Below are positions 27,245 through 36,291 of a stretch of 64,000 bases of DNA, piece after piece. A model generated the notes under the pieces. That model searched no databases. It was given only the letters and a program-made list of their open reading frames with translations, and was not told where the DNA came from. The stretch is taken from contig NZ_JACEZU010000007.1 of assembly GCF_014042355.1 (NCBI RefSeq), positions 186,001-250,000 on the forward strand. The letters are read 5' to 3'. A program made the position numbers and the translations under genes. How positions within the stretch are numbered: position 1 is the first letter of the stretch; the number at the start of each line of letters is the position of its first letter. Source of the stretch: Rugamonas apoptosis (GTDB lineage: Bacteria > Pseudomonadota > Gammaproteobacteria > Burkholderiales > Burkholderiaceae_D).

Positions 27245-27932
27245 AAAAGATGATGGCCATCGCCGCCAGTGCGTACCACTGGAAGGCGTAGCCGCGATGT
27301 TTGTCCACGCCCAGCGCCGGCGCCGGCCAGTCGCGCACCAGCGTGGCGTCGTCCGGGCCGGCGGCGCCCGCCTGTTCGATCACGAACGGCGCCAGCGCCA
27401 GTCCGGTGCCGGCCGCCACCTGGGCCGGGTCGGCGTTCTGCACGATGGCGCCCGGACGCAGCGCGGGCGCGGTGCCCAGTTGCATCACATGGCCCACATG
27501 CTGGCGCGCCACGCCTTCCAGCGTGACAGTGCCGGCCGGGGTGGCGTAGTCCGGCAGCTTGTCGCGCCGTACCGGGTCGCGCGGCAGCCAGCCACGCGCC
27601 ACCAGCACATTGCCGGCCGTGCCGTCGATATGAAACGGCATCAGCACGTAAAAGCCGGCCCGGCCCTGGTAGGGGCGGTTATCCAGGTACAGCGGCCAGC
27701 CGCGTACAAACTGGCCCTGCACGCGCACGCGGCGGAATTCCACCTCGGCCGCAGGCACGGCGTAGCCATCCAGCACCAGCGGCGCGGCGGCGACGCCCTG
27801 CATCAGCCGCGCTTCCAGCGCCAGCTTCCCGGCCGCGCGCCGTTCTTGCCAATTCCCCAAGGCAATGCCGAGCGCCACCACCAGCACGGTGGCCACGAAT
27901 GGGATAAGTGTAAACCGGAAGGCGATACGCAT
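27186..27932 (-). CDS. SURF1-family cytochrome oxidase assembly protein
   Basis: 248 residues with an N-terminal and a C-terminal TM helix (FTLIPFVATVLVVALGIALG; ALAAMAIIFYVWNG) and the family's first motif LGNWQERRA, followed by FVRGWPLYLDNRPYQGRAGF. It helps insert heme A into subunit I. Divergent from the DUF2909 gene, whose start is 39 bp from its own. Confidence 0.93.
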   Translation of the reverse strand: MRIAFRFTLIPFVATVLVVALGIALGNWQERRAAGKLALEARLMQGVAAAPLVLDGYAVPAAEVEFRRVRVQGQFVRGWPLYLDNRPYQGRAGFYVLMPFHIDGTAGNVLVARGWLPRDPVRRDKLPDYATPAGTVTLEGVARQHVGHVMQLGTAPALRPGAIVQNADPAQVAAGTGLALAPFVIEQAGAAGPDDATLVRDWPAPALGVDKHRGYAFQWYALAAMAIIFYVWNGYRRGKSSGNQRDEH

Positions 27933-27971
27933 TACAATGGGTGCCTCACTCTATCTACCAACTACCGCGCC

Positions 27972-28175
27972 ATGAAAATCGCCGTCGCCATCGCATTCAT
28001 CCTGATCATCGGCAGCCTGGGCTCGGCCCTGTTCTTTCTCATGCGCGACAAGGGCAAAAGCAACAATACGGTGCGCGCGCTGGCCATGCGGGTCGGCCTG
28101 TCGATCACGCTGTTCCTGCTGATCCTGCTCGGCTACAAGCTGGGCTATATCCAACCCACCGGCATCCGCCAGTAA
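27972..28175 (+). CDS. DUF2909 twin-transmembrane protein
   Basis: 67 residues: two TM helices (about 3-23, 42-60) joined by a basic loop DKGKSNNTVRALAMR, which is the DUF2909 pattern. The only plus-strand gene in the oxidase locus. Function unknown; its constant association with cox genes in this bacterial group suggests an assembly or stability role. It is followed by a bidirectional terminator. Confidence 0.88.
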   Translation: MKIAVAIAFILIIGSLGSALFFLMRDKGKSNNTVRALAMRVGLSITLFLLILLGYKLGYIQPTGIRQ

Positions 28176-28204
28176 GCAGTCTTCCCCGCCCTGCCCCGCC
28201 ACGA

Positions 28205-28243
28205 AAAAAGCCGCATCCGGGTCTGCCCCGCATGCGGCTTTTT
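28205..28243. terminator. Bidirectional terminator between DUF2909 and coxC
   Basis: 12-bp perfect stem AAAAAGCCGCAT / ATGCGGCTTTTT around a 15-nt loop. The A-run and T-run flank both sides, so it can serve the plus-strand DUF2909 gene and the minus-strand coxC end. Confidence 0.92.
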
Positions 28244-28286
28244 CAGCTTCGCGGCAGGCGGCGCCGCGAAGAATTATAGCGCTCTC

Positions 28287-29153
28287 TTACAGCCAGTACA
28301 CGACCACGTACAGGCCCAGCCAGACCACATCGACAAAGTGCCAATACCAGGCCGCGCCTTCGAACGCGAAGTGGTGCTCGGGCGTGAAGTGGCCGCGCAG
28401 CACGCGGTACAGCACCACCGACAGCATGATGGCGCCCATGGTCACGTGGAAGCCGTGGAAACCGGTCAGCATGAAGAAGGTGGAACCGTAGATGCCCGAG
28501 GTCAGCTTCAGGTTCAGCTCGCTGTACGCGTGCATGTATTCGAAGGCCTGGAAGCCCATGAAGGTCGCGCCCAGCAGGATGGTGAGGAACAGCCAGAACG
28601 CGGTCTTGCCGCGATGACCGGCGCGCAGCGCGTGGTGCGAAATGGTCAGCGTCAGGCCCGAGGTCAGCAGCAGCGCCGTGTTCAGGGTCGGGATCGGGAA
28701 CGGTCCCATGGTCTTGAATTCCTGGATGGTGCCGGCCGGCCCCGTGTTGCCCCAGTGGGCCGCGAAGTCGGGCCACAGGATCTTGTGGTCCAGGTCGCCC
28801 AGCCACGGCATGGTGATGCTGCGGGCGTAGAACAGGGCGCCGAAGAAGGCGCCGAAGAACATCACCTCCGAGAAGATGAACCAGCTCATGGACCAGCGGT
28901 AGGAGTGGTCGATGCGCTGGCTGTACAAGCCCTTCTCCGACTCGCCGATGGCGTCGCCGAACCAGAAGTACAGCACCGTGATGATGCCCGCCAGGCCGAC
29001 CATGTTCACGGTCGAGCCCCACGAGACATCGTTCACCCAGGCCGACGCGCCGACCATGGTCAACAACAGCGACAGGCCGGCCAGCAGCGGCCACTTGGAT
29101 GGACCAGGCACGAAGTAGTACGGTGCCGAGGCGTTTTGTGAACTCATCTTCAT
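28287..29153 (-). CDS. coxC: Cytochrome c oxidase subunit III
   Basis: 288 residues with seven TM helices. Conserved blocks: YYFVPGPSKWPLLAG at the start, FWLFLTILLGATFMGFQAFEY, GFHGFHVTMGAIML and WHFVDVVWLGLYVVVYW at the C-terminus. Forms the core oxidase with subunits I and II. Follows DUF2970 after a 35-bp gap. Confidence 0.96.
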   Translation of the reverse strand: MKMSSQNASAPYYFVPGPSKWPLLAGLSLLLTMVGASAWVNDVSWGSTVNMVGLAGIITVLYFWFGDAIGESEKGLYSQRIDHSYRWSMSWFIFSEVMFFGAFFGALFYARSITMPWLGDLDHKILWPDFAAHWGNTGPAGTIQEFKTMGPFPIPTLNTALLLTSGLTLTISHHALRAGHRGKTAFWLFLTILLGATFMGFQAFEYMHAYSELNLKLTSGIYGSTFFMLTGFHGFHVTMGAIMLSVVLYRVLRGHFTPEHHFAFEGAAWYWHFVDVVWLGLYVVVYWL

Positions 29154-29188
29154 CTCCCTAAATCAACTGTATGCGTGAATGCTACTTT

Positions 29189-29419
29189 TTATTTTGAAAC
29201 GACAAATTTAACGATCGTGATCAGCAGCGCGATGAACAAGGCCACCCCGATCAAGCCGGCGATGATGACGTGCACCGGGTTCAGTTTAGCCGAATCCGTG
29301 TCGAAATCACGCTTGCGGCGCAGGCCGAAAAACGACCAGAACACCGCCCGCATGGAGTACAGGAACGAGGCCTGCGGTTGCGCTTTCTTCCCTTCATCCA
29401 TGGCGTCCACCTTGCTCAC
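29189..29419 (-). CDS. DUF2970 small membrane protein
   Basis: 76 residues: a basic region with FLYSMRAVFWSFFGLRRKRDFD followed by one TM helix (about 48-70), the DUF2970 pattern found between cox11 and coxC in Burkholderiales. Its start overlaps the cox11 stop by 4 bp (ATGA), so it is translationally coupled. Role unknown, presumably oxidase assembly. Confidence 0.9.
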   Translation of the reverse strand: MSKVDAMDEGKKAQPQASFLYSMRAVFWSFFGLRRKRDFDTDSAKLNPVHVIIAGLIGVALFIALLITIVKFVVSK

Positions 29420-29967
29420 TTCGAGGCCGTCTGGTCCAGACCGGCGATTTCAAAAAACGTGTACGACAGCGTGATCGTCTTCACATCCTTGGGCAGGGCC
29501 GGATCGATGTAGAACACCACCGGCATCTGCCGCGCCTCGTTCGCCTTCAGGGTCTGCTGCTTGAAACAGAAGCATTCCACTTTCTTGAAGTGCGGCATGG
29601 CGCTTTGCGGCGCGTAGCTGGGGATGGCCTGGGCCTGCATGGTACGCGGCTGGGTGTTGACCACTTCATACAGCATCGTCTGCAGCTGGCCCGGATGCAC
29701 CTGCATGCTGGCCACCACGGGACGGAAGCGCCATGGTCCCTGGGCGTTGCCGTCGAATTCCACGGTGACGGTGCGGCTCATGTCGACCTGGGTGTTCTGG
29801 TCCAGCGTCACCGTGCCATCCTTCTGCGTCAGCACGTTGATACCCAATACTTCGCAAATCTGCTTGTAGACGGGGATCAGCGCGTAGCCGAAGCCGAACA
29901 TCATGACGGCGATGACGAGCAGCTTGGCCAGCAATTGCCGGTTCAGGCCGCGGGTTTCCTGGTCCAT
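29416..29967 (-). CDS. ctaG: Cytochrome c oxidase assembly protein CtaG/Cox11
   Basis: 183 residues from the ATG at 29967 (a GTG two codons upstream is the alternative). One N-terminal TM helix and a periplasmic Ig-like copper domain with the VECFCFKQQ copper motif and the AMPHF and VFYIDP blocks. Delivers copper to the CuB site of subunit I. Lies 7 bp after the 35-aa assembly gene. Confidence 0.95.
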   Translation of the reverse strand: MDQETRGLNRQLLAKLLVIAVMMFGFGYALIPVYKQICEVLGINVLTQKDGTVTLDQNTQVDMSRTVTVEFDGNAQGPWRFRPVVASMQVHPGQLQTMLYEVVNTQPRTMQAQAIPSYAPQSAMPHFKKVECFCFKQQTLKANEARQMPVVFYIDPALPKDVKTITLSYTFFEIAGLDQTASK

Positions 29968-29974
29968 GGCCACG

Positions 29975-30082
29975 TCAGCTCAGCCAGATGTGCTTGACGA
30001 ACACGGACACGAAGAACACCAGCGCCACGGACGCCAGGATCAGGCCGGTCCTCACATTATTCGGTTTGTTCGCTTGGGACAT
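29975..30082 (-). CDS. Cytochrome oxidase small assembly protein (35 aa)
   Basis: A 35-residue gene, read directly from the sequence: MSQANKPNNV, RTGLILASVA, LVFFVSVFVK, HIWLS. A polar N-terminus precedes one TM helix (about 13-30). Matches in size and position the small assembly protein annotated between coxA and cox11 in Burkholderiales. Its stop is just before the cox11 start, which suggests translational coupling. Confidence 0.85.
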   Translation of the reverse strand: MSQANKPNNVRTGLILASVALVFFVSVFVKHIWLS

Positions 30083-30144
30083 GATCCTCAACTCACTGCT
30101 GAAATATCGTTGGCGGACCGCCGGCTGGCGGCCCGCCCTTGCCA

Positions 30145-31746
30145 TTACTTGACGGTTGGCGGCGTTTCGAAGGTGTGGAACGGGGCCGGGCTAGGCACGG
30201 TCCATTCCAGGCCTTCCGCGCCATCCCAGGGTTTCGCTTCCGCCTTCTTGCCGCCGCGAATGGTTGGCAGCACCACGCAGAACAGGAAGAACACTTGCGA
30301 CAGGCCGAAACCGAAGGCGCCGATGGAGGCGATCATGTTGAAGTCCGTGAACTGCGCCGGGTAGTCGGCGTAGCGGCGCGGCATGCCGGCCAGGCCCAGG
30401 AAGTGCATCGGGAAGAAGGTGATGTTGAAGGTGATCAGCGACAGCCAGAAGTGCAGCTTGCCCATGGTTTCGTTGTACATATGGCCGGTCCATTTCGGCG
30501 ACCAGTAGTAGAAACCGGCGAACAGCGCGAACAGCGAGCCGGCCACCAGCACGTAGTGGAAGTGGGCCACGACGTAGTAGGTGTCCTGCAGCTGGATGTC
30601 GATCGGGGTCACGGCCAGGATCAGGCCGGTGAAGCCGCCCATGGTGAACACGAAGATGAAGCCGACGGCGAACAGCATCGGCGTCTCGAAGGTCATGGAA
30701 CCCTTCCACATGGTGGCGATCCAGTTGAACACCTTCACGCCCGTGGGCACGGCGATCAGCATGGTGGCGTACATGAAGAACAGCTGCGACGTCACCGGCA
30801 TGCCGGTGGTGAACATGTGGTGGGCCCACACGATGAACGACAGGATGGCGATCGAGGCGGTGGCGTACACCATCGAGGCGTAGCCGAACAGCGGCTTGCG
30901 GGCGAACGCCGGCAGGATCTGCGACACAATGCCGAACGCCGGCAGGATCATGATGTAGACCTCGGGGTGGCCGAAGAACCAGAAGATGTGCTGGTACATG
31001 ACAGGGTCGCCGCCGCCGGCCGCGTTGAAGAACGAGGTGCCGAAGTGACGGTCGGTCAGGGTCATGGTGATGGCGCCGGCCAGCACGGGCATCACGGCGA
31101 TCAGCAGGTAGGCGGTGATCAGCCAGGTCCAGCAGAACATCGGCATCTTCATCAGGGTCATGCCGGGCGCGCGCATGTTGAGGATGGTGACGATGATGTT
31201 GATCGAACCCATGATGGACGAGGCGCCCATCAGGTGCATGGCGAAGATACCCATGTCCATGCCGATACCCATCTGGCTCGACAGCGGCGCGTACAGGGTC
31301 CAGCCGGCGGCGGTGGCGCCGCCCGGCACGAAGAACGACGACGCCAGCAGGATGGCGGCCGGTGGCAGCAGCCAGAACGAGAAGTTGTTCATGCGGGCGA
31401 AGGCCATGTCGGAGGCGCCGATCTGCAGCGGGATCATCCAGTTGGCGTAGCCCACGAAGGCCGGCATGATGGCGCCGAACACCATCACCAGGCCGTGCAT
31501 GGTGGTCAGCTGGTTGAAGAATTCAGGCTGGAAGAACTGCAGGCCGGGCTTGAACAGCTCGGTGCGGATCATCAGGGCCAGCACGCCGCCCGACAGCAGC
31601 ATGATGAAGGAGAACCACAGGTACAGCGTACCGATATCCTTGTGGTTGGTGGCGAACAACCAGCGCGACAGGCCGTGCGGATGGTCGTGCGCGTGATCGT
31701 GACCGTGGGCGTGATCGTGTGCGTGATCCAGAGTGCTTGTGCTCAT
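30145..31746 (-). CDS. ctaD: Cytochrome c oxidase subunit I (aa3-type)
   Basis: 533 residues, twelve TM helices. Carries the heme a/a3-CuB ligands in the expected blocks: [11 protein letters not shown] (heme a), [18 protein letters not shown] (CuB His and the cross-linked Tyr), WAHHMFTTG (two CuB His) and [11 protein letters not shown] (both hemes). The PEVYI with Tyr marks an A-type heme-copper oxidase. Unusual is an N-terminal His/Asp repeat of about 18 residues ([19 protein letters not shown]) before the first helix. Confidence 0.97.
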   Translation of the reverse strand: MSTSTLDHAHDHAHGHDHAHDHPHGLSRWLFATNHKDIGTLYLWFSFIMLLSGGVLALMIRTELFKPGLQFFQPEFFNQLTTMHGLVMVFGAIMPAFVGYANWMIPLQIGASDMAFARMNNFSFWLLPPAAILLASSFFVPGGATAAGWTLYAPLSSQMGIGMDMGIFAMHLMGASSIMGSINIIVTILNMRAPGMTLMKMPMFCWTWLITAYLLIAVMPVLAGAITMTLTDRHFGTSFFNAAGGGDPVMYQHIFWFFGHPEVYIMILPAFGIVSQILPAFARKPLFGYASMVYATASIAILSFIVWAHHMFTTGMPVTSQLFFMYATMLIAVPTGVKVFNWIATMWKGSMTFETPMLFAVGFIFVFTMGGFTGLILAVTPIDIQLQDTYYVVAHFHYVLVAGSLFALFAGFYYWSPKWTGHMYNETMGKLHFWLSLITFNITFFPMHFLGLAGMPRRYADYPAQFTDFNMIASIGAFGFGLSQVFFLFCVVLPTIRGGKKAEAKPWDGAEGLEWTVPSPAPFHTFETPPTVK

Positions 31747-31759
31747 GTAACTCCCCTAA

Positions 31760-32983
31760 TTACTTGCGTGCAGCCAGGACTTCGGCTGGTTGAACGATGT
31801 TTTCGGCGGCCTTGTTCGACCAGCTGTTGCGGGTGTAGGTGATGACAGCCGCGATCTCCGTATCCGACAGTTGTTTCCATGCTGGCATCTCGCCAGGGAA
31901 CTTGCCGCTCTTCTTGCCGTTCAGCAGAACGTGGATCTGGTCCGCCTTGGGACCGGTGACGACGGGCGAGCCGTCCAGCGCGGCGAACGCGCCGGGCAAG
32001 CCCTTGCCGTTGGCCTGGTGGCAGACCACGCAATTGGTGGCGTACACTTTCTCGCCCTTGGTTTTCAGTTCATCGATGGTCCACACCTTGCTCGGATCTT
32101 CCGCCAGCGCGGCCATTTCCTTGAGCTTGCCGTCGACCCACACCTTGTACTCGTCTTCCGTCACGACCTTGACGACGATCGGCATGAAAGCGTGTTCCTT
32201 GCCGCACAGTTCGGCGCAGTTGCCGCGGTAGGTGCCGGTGTGCTCGGCCTTGAACCAGGTGTCGCGCACGAAACCGGGGATGGCGTCCTGCTTGACGGCG
32301 AAGGCGGGGATGGACCAGGCGTGGATCACGTCGTTGGCGGTGGTGACGATGCGGATCTTCTTGTTGACCGGCACCACCACTTCGTTGTCCACTTCGATCA
32401 GGTAGTTCTCGCCGCGCGGCTCGGTCGGCGCCACGCCGGGCGCGCCCACTTGCGATCGGGGGGTGGACAGGTTGGACAGGAAGGAAATGCCCTGGCCCTC
32501 GCCTTTCAGGTAATCGTAGCCCCATTTCCACTGCATGCCGGTGGCCTTGATGGTGATGTCGGCGTTGGAGGTGTCTTTCATGCCGACCACGGTGCGGGTG
32601 GCGGGCAGCGCCATGCCGATCACGATCAGGAATGGCACCACGGTCCAGGCGATCTCGACGGCCGTCGATTCATGGAAGGTGGCGGGTTTGTGGCCCAGCG
32701 ACTTGCGGTGCTTGATGATCGAATAGAACATCACGCCGAACACGGCGACGAAGATCACCATGCAGATCACCATCATCCAGGTGTGCAGGCTGTAGACTTC
32801 GGTCGCGATCTGGGTCGCCGGTGCCTGCAGGTTCAGTTCGCGCACCATGGGACCGCCGGTACCGCCCGTTGCCGCCGTGTAGGTGCCGGCCGCCACCGGG
32901 GCGTCGGCCGCCCACGCCGGCATGCCCGCGGCTGTCATCAACAGCCCGAGCATCAACGATTGAAGTCGCTTTGCATGTTTCAT
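31760..32983 (-). CDS. ctaC: Cytochrome c oxidase subunit II with fused cytochrome c domain
   Basis: 407 residues from the ATG at 32983. Signal peptide (MKHAKRLQSL to AWAA), two TM helices (about 65-90, 107-128), the CuA cupredoxin domain with H221, C256-x3-C260, H264 and M267, and a C-terminal cytochrome c with CVVCH (318-322). The fused cytochrome is the caa3-type layout, though subunit I is aa3. First gene of the oxidase operon, 13 bp before ctaD. Confidence 0.96.
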   Translation of the reverse strand: MKHAKRLQSLMLGLLMTAAGMPAWAADAPVAAGTYTAATGGTGGPMVRELNLQAPATQIATEVYSLHTWMMVICMVIFVAVFGVMFYSIIKHRKSLGHKPATFHESTAVEIAWTVVPFLIVIGMALPATRTVVGMKDTSNADITIKATGMQWKWGYDYLKGEGQGISFLSNLSTPRSQVGAPGVAPTEPRGENYLIEVDNEVVVPVNKKIRIVTTANDVIHAWSIPAFAVKQDAIPGFVRDTWFKAEHTGTYRGNCAELCGKEHAFMPIVVKVVTEDEYKVWVDGKLKEMAALAEDPSKVWTIDELKTKGEKVYATNCVVCHQANGKGLPGAFAALDGSPVVTGPKADQIHVLLNGKKSGKFPGEMPAWKQLSDTEIAAVITYTRNSWSNKAAENIVQPAEVLAARK

Positions 32984-33446
32984 GTTTTCCCCAACCACCA
33001 AAAAAAATGGATATATTTTTTTTAAAACGGCGTGAAGATTCGATGAGTTGAACCGCCGCCGCTCCTTAAACACCTTCAGATCCGGCCCGGCGCGCCCGCA
33101 AAAAACATCAGGCTGCGGTAGAGCAGAATCTTGATATTTCGCCAAGCGTAGCTAATATTACTATCAGATGCCCGGCCTGCACTAGCAATTACTCTTCGCC
33201 TCCCCCGACGCCGCCTATATAAGGTAGGCGATATCAAGACATGACAAAATTAGTCAACGATTATATAGAACAAAAATGACTTCCATCAAGGAATTATCCA
33301 ATTTCCCATAGTGGCAGTGCACCATCATCGGGCGAGAAATGGCCGAGCGCACCCGAGCGGCGGGCCCGTCCGGGCCGCTGCTGTGCGTCAATCAGATAGC
33401 AATTTGATAGGAAGTGGGTGGCTGCAATGGTGCCGCCGCGCGCCGC
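32984..33446. other. 463-bp promoter region of the cox operon
   Basis: Non-coding and AT-rich compared with the flanking genes. It must carry the promoter and leader of the minus-strand oxidase operon and the 3' end of the methyltransferase transcript. AT-tracts (33010-33020 and 33150-33165) are visible, but no regulator site or clear terminator could be assigned. Confidence 0.5.
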
Positions 33447-34370
33447 TTAACGCGGCTTGCGGGGCAGATCGAAGCGGATGATGGCCTCGCCCGCGGCCGT
33501 CACGCGCGGGGCGGGACGGAAGGCGTGGCCGTAGATGATCTCGAACGACAGGCCCAGCTTGCCATCGGCACGGCGGGTCCGTTCCAGCGCGGCCAGCATG
33601 CGGGCCCAGGCCTTGCGGCCGATCAAACCACGGCGGCGCGTGGCCAGCGGATTGCCGCCCCAGGCCCGCACGTCAGCCAGCAGCGCTTGCGGCGTGTCGT
33701 AGGTGACCGTGATCACTTCCATGTCCAGCACCGGCGTCGAGAAGCCTGCCTCCACCAGCTGGTCGCCAAAATCGTGCATGTCGACGAACGGCAGCCCATG
33801 GGGCGCCATGTCCACTGCCTCGAACGCGGCCCGCACTTCCTTGAACGTGTCGGGGCCGAAGCAGGAAAACATCAGCAAGCCATCCACCTTGAGCACCCGG
33901 CGCCACTCGGCGAACACGCGGTCCGGCTGCGGGTGCCAGTGCAGCGCCAGGTTGGACCACACCAGGTTGATGGCGCCCGGCCCCAGCGGCAGCGCCGCGA
34001 AATCGCCGCACACCAGGTCCACGCCCGTCTTGGCCGGCAACAACTTGCTCATCAACTGGTTGATGGCGCCGGGCCGCGAAGCGCGCGCGCGGGCCGCGCC
34101 CAGCATGGCTTCGGCCGCGTCCACACCCACTACCTGCGCCGCCGGATAAACTTTCTGCAATGTTGCCAAATCGGCGCCCTCGCCGCAGCCCGCTTCCAGC
34201 ACGCGCTGGGGCGACAGCTTGATCAGGCTCAGCCGGTCATGCATGCGCGAGGCGATCTCGCGCCGCAGGAAGTCGGACGGTTGCACCCGCTGGGGGTGGG
34301 CGAAGGCGGCGCGCACGCGCGCAAGGTCGATGGGTGCGCTCAGCTTGGGCGCATTAGCAGGCACTTGCAT
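33447..34370 (-). CDS. SAM-dependent methyltransferase, BioC-like
   Basis: 307 residues from the ATG at 34370 (longer upstream readings run antisense to comF and are rejected). Class I fold with SAM motif VLEAGCGEGADLATL (about 54-68), VVGVDAAEAML, DLVCGDFAALPL and VWSNLALHWHPQPDRVFAEW, the last typical of malonyl-ACP O-methyltransferase BioC. BioC starts pimeloyl synthesis for biotin. No other bio genes are adjacent, so the specificity rests on sequence resemblance only. Confidence 0.8.
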   Translation of the reverse strand: MQVPANAPKLSAPIDLARVRAAFAHPQRVQPSDFLRREIASRMHDRLSLIKLSPQRVLEAGCGEGADLATLQKVYPAAQVVGVDAAEAMLGAARARASRPGAINQLMSKLLPAKTGVDLVCGDFAALPLGPGAINLVWSNLALHWHPQPDRVFAEWRRVLKVDGLLMFSCFGPDTFKEVRAAFEAVDMAPHGLPFVDMHDFGDQLVEAGFSTPVLDMEVITVTYDTPQALLADVRAWGGNPLATRRRGLIGRKAWARMLAALERTRRADGKLGLSFEIIYGHAFRPAPRVTAAGEAIIRFDLPRKPR

Positions 34371-34436
34371 GATTCTTAATAGGGGACGGTGAAGATGCGA
34401 TAATGTCGGCAGTGTACATGGTTGTAGCCAAACGCG

Positions 34437-35234
34437 ATGCCGACCGCCCCGCCACCGCCGCGCCGTCCGCCACCCGCCAGCGCCCGCGCGCTGCTGCGCC
34501 GGACCGGTACGGCCTTGCTGCATGGCTTGCTGCCGACGGCGTGCGCACTGTGTGGCGCCGCCTGCCCGGATACGCTGTGCGCACCTTGCACTACCCAGTT
34601 TTTCGGCGCCGGTGGCGACCGCCCGGCGCGCTGCCACCTGTGCGCCAATCCGCTGCCCGCCGGCGCCGAGGCGGGCACCGCTACCGGACCTGGCCTGTGC
34701 GCCGGCTGCCTGCTGCACCGGCCCGCGTTCGACGCCACCGTGGTGGCCGCCGATTACGCCATGCCGCTGGACCAGCTGGTATTGCAGTTAAAATTCGGCC
34801 ACCGGCTGGCGCACGCCGCCCTGTTCGCCCGCTTGTTGCGCGACGCCGTGCTGGAGCGGCCCGGCTTCGTGCTGCCGGCCCTGCTGTGCCCGGTGCCGCT
34901 GGGGCCGCAACGGCTGGCCGAACGGGGCTACAACCAGGCGCTGGAAATCGCCCGTCCGCTGGCGCGCATGCTGGGCGTAGCGCTGGCGCCGCGGCTGGCC
35001 TGGCGGGTGCACGACACGCTGGCCCAAAGCCGTGTCGCGCCGGCGCAGCGCGGCCGCAACGTGGTCCATGCGTTCGCCGTGGCCGACCCGGCGCTGGTGG
35101 CCGGCCGCCACATCGGCATCGTCGATGACGTCATGACCAGCGGCAGCACCTTGCAGGAGCTGGCCGCCACCCTCAAGCGTTACGGCGCCGCGCGCGTGAG
35201 CAACCTGGTGTTCGCGCGCACGCCGCCCCACTGA
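34437..35234 (+). CDS. comF: ComF-family phosphoribosyltransferase
   Basis: 265 residues. N-terminal double zinc-finger (CALCGAACPDTLCAPC and CHLCANPLPAG ... CAGC) and a C-terminal type I phosphoribosyltransferase fold with the PRPP loop IVDDVMTSGSTLQE (about 225-238). ComF proteins take part in DNA uptake/competence and are widespread in proteobacteria. Divergent from the BioC-like gene; 19 bp before trmL. Confidence 0.93.
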   Translation: MPTAPPPPRRPPPASARALLRRTGTALLHGLLPTACALCGAACPDTLCAPCTTQFFGAGGDRPARCHLCANPLPAGAEAGTATGPGLCAGCLLHRPAFDATVVAADYAMPLDQLVLQLKFGHRLAHAALFARLLRDAVLERPGFVLPALLCPVPLGPQRLAERGYNQALEIARPLARMLGVALAPRLAWRVHDTLAQSRVAPAQRGRNVVHAFAVADPALVAGRHIGIVDDVMTSGSTLQELAATLKRYGAARVSNLVFARTPPH

Positions 35235-35253
35235 TTTTTTTAGGAGAAGCACC

Positions 35254-35724
35254 TTGTTCCACGTCGTCCTCGTCAACCCGGAAATCCCGCCCAACACGGG
35301 CAACGTGATCCGCCTGTGCGCCAACACGGGCGCCCAGTTGCACCTGATCGAACCGCTGGGCTTTCCGCTGGAAGACTCGAAACTGAAACGCGCCGGCCTC
35401 GATTACCACGAGTACGCGCAAATGAAGGTGCACAAGAACTGGGATGCGTTCCTGGCCGCCGTCCAGCCCGACCCGGCCCGCATGTTCGCCATGACCACGC
35501 ACGGCTCCTCGCCATTCGCCAACGCCGCGTTCCGGCCCGGCGACGTGTTCGTGTTCGGCTCCGAAACGCGCGGCCTGGACCCGGCCCTGCGCGAGTCGTT
35601 CCCGCCGGCCCAGCGCATCCGCCTGCCGATGCGGCCCGACAACCGCAGCCTGAACCTGTCGAACACGGTGGCGGTGGTCGTGTTCGAGGCGTGGCGCCAG
35701 AACGGCTACGCGGGCGGCGCCTGA
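35254..35724 (+). CDS. trmL: tRNA (cytidine/uridine-34-2'-O)-methyltransferase TrmL
   Basis: 156-residue SPOUT methylase that modifies the wobble base of tRNA-Leu isoacceptors. Conserved: VLVNPEIPPNTGNVIRLCANT, FGSETRGLD and the C-terminal knot MRPDNRSLNLSNTVAVVVFEAWRQ. The start is TTG, not ATG, and is supported by the strong AGGAGAAGCACC site just upstream and by the standard N-terminus FHVVLVNPEIP. Likely co-transcribed with comF. Confidence 0.94.
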   Translation: MFHVVLVNPEIPPNTGNVIRLCANTGAQLHLIEPLGFPLEDSKLKRAGLDYHEYAQMKVHKNWDAFLAAVQPDPARMFAMTTHGSSPFANAAFRPGDVFVFGSETRGLDPALRESFPPAQRIRLPMRPDNRSLNLSNTVAVVVFEAWRQNGYAGGA

Positions 35725-35903
35725 CTGCGCGGGCGCGCCGGATCGGCCCCCGCCTTCGTGCGCCGCCAGCCCACGCCAACGGCGGGATTCCAGCCCACCA
35801 CGCAACTTTCAAAAACGGCAACTGATTGCCCACAAAAAAGTGAATTTCTGCTAATCTCAGGCATCAAGAACCAACCTGCGGACCCGCCACCCGCCGCCTG
35901 ACG

Positions 35904-36248
35904 ATGCAGAAATCGACGTTTCCACTGATGCTGATGCCCGTCATCGCCTTGGCAGCGGGCGTGTTCGATTATCGTCGGCCGCATGGCGGCGACGTGGCAT
36001 CGCTGGCCTTCGCGCTGGCCGCGCTGCTGCTGATATTTTGCTGGTTCCACCTGGACGCCACCCAACGCCACTACCGGCGCAGCGCCATGCAGCTGGGCGC
36101 CATGCTGATCCTGCCGGCGTTGGCCCTCCCCTGGTATCTGTTCAGATCGCGCGGCGCCTTGCGCGGCGCCGTCGCCATCGGCAAGGCCCTGCTGCTGTTG
36201 CTGGCAACCATGAGCTGCTACGGCCTGGGCGCCCGGCTGGCCGCCTGA
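35904..36248 (+). CDS. Hypothetical membrane protein
   Basis: 114 residues with four predicted hydrophobic helices (about 7-20, 31-47, 62-80, 89-110) and a basic loop around DATQRHYRRS. No family recognised. It lies 43 bp before the FAD oxidoreductase in the same direction and may be co-transcribed with it. Confidence 0.6.
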   Translation: MQKSTFPLMLMPVIALAAGVFDYRRPHGGDVASLAFALAALLLIFCWFHLDATQRHYRRSAMQLGAMLILPALALPWYLFRSRGALRGAVAIGKALLLLLATMSCYGLGARLAA

Positions 36249-36291
36249 TTACCGCCCGATACCCGCCCGCCCCTCACTTTCACGGACCGCC

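Noticed and set aside
34371..34718. N-terminal extension of the BioC-like methyltransferase
   Set aside because: It is antisense to the start of comF, Arg/Ala-rich, and the family N-terminus fits the ATG at 34370.
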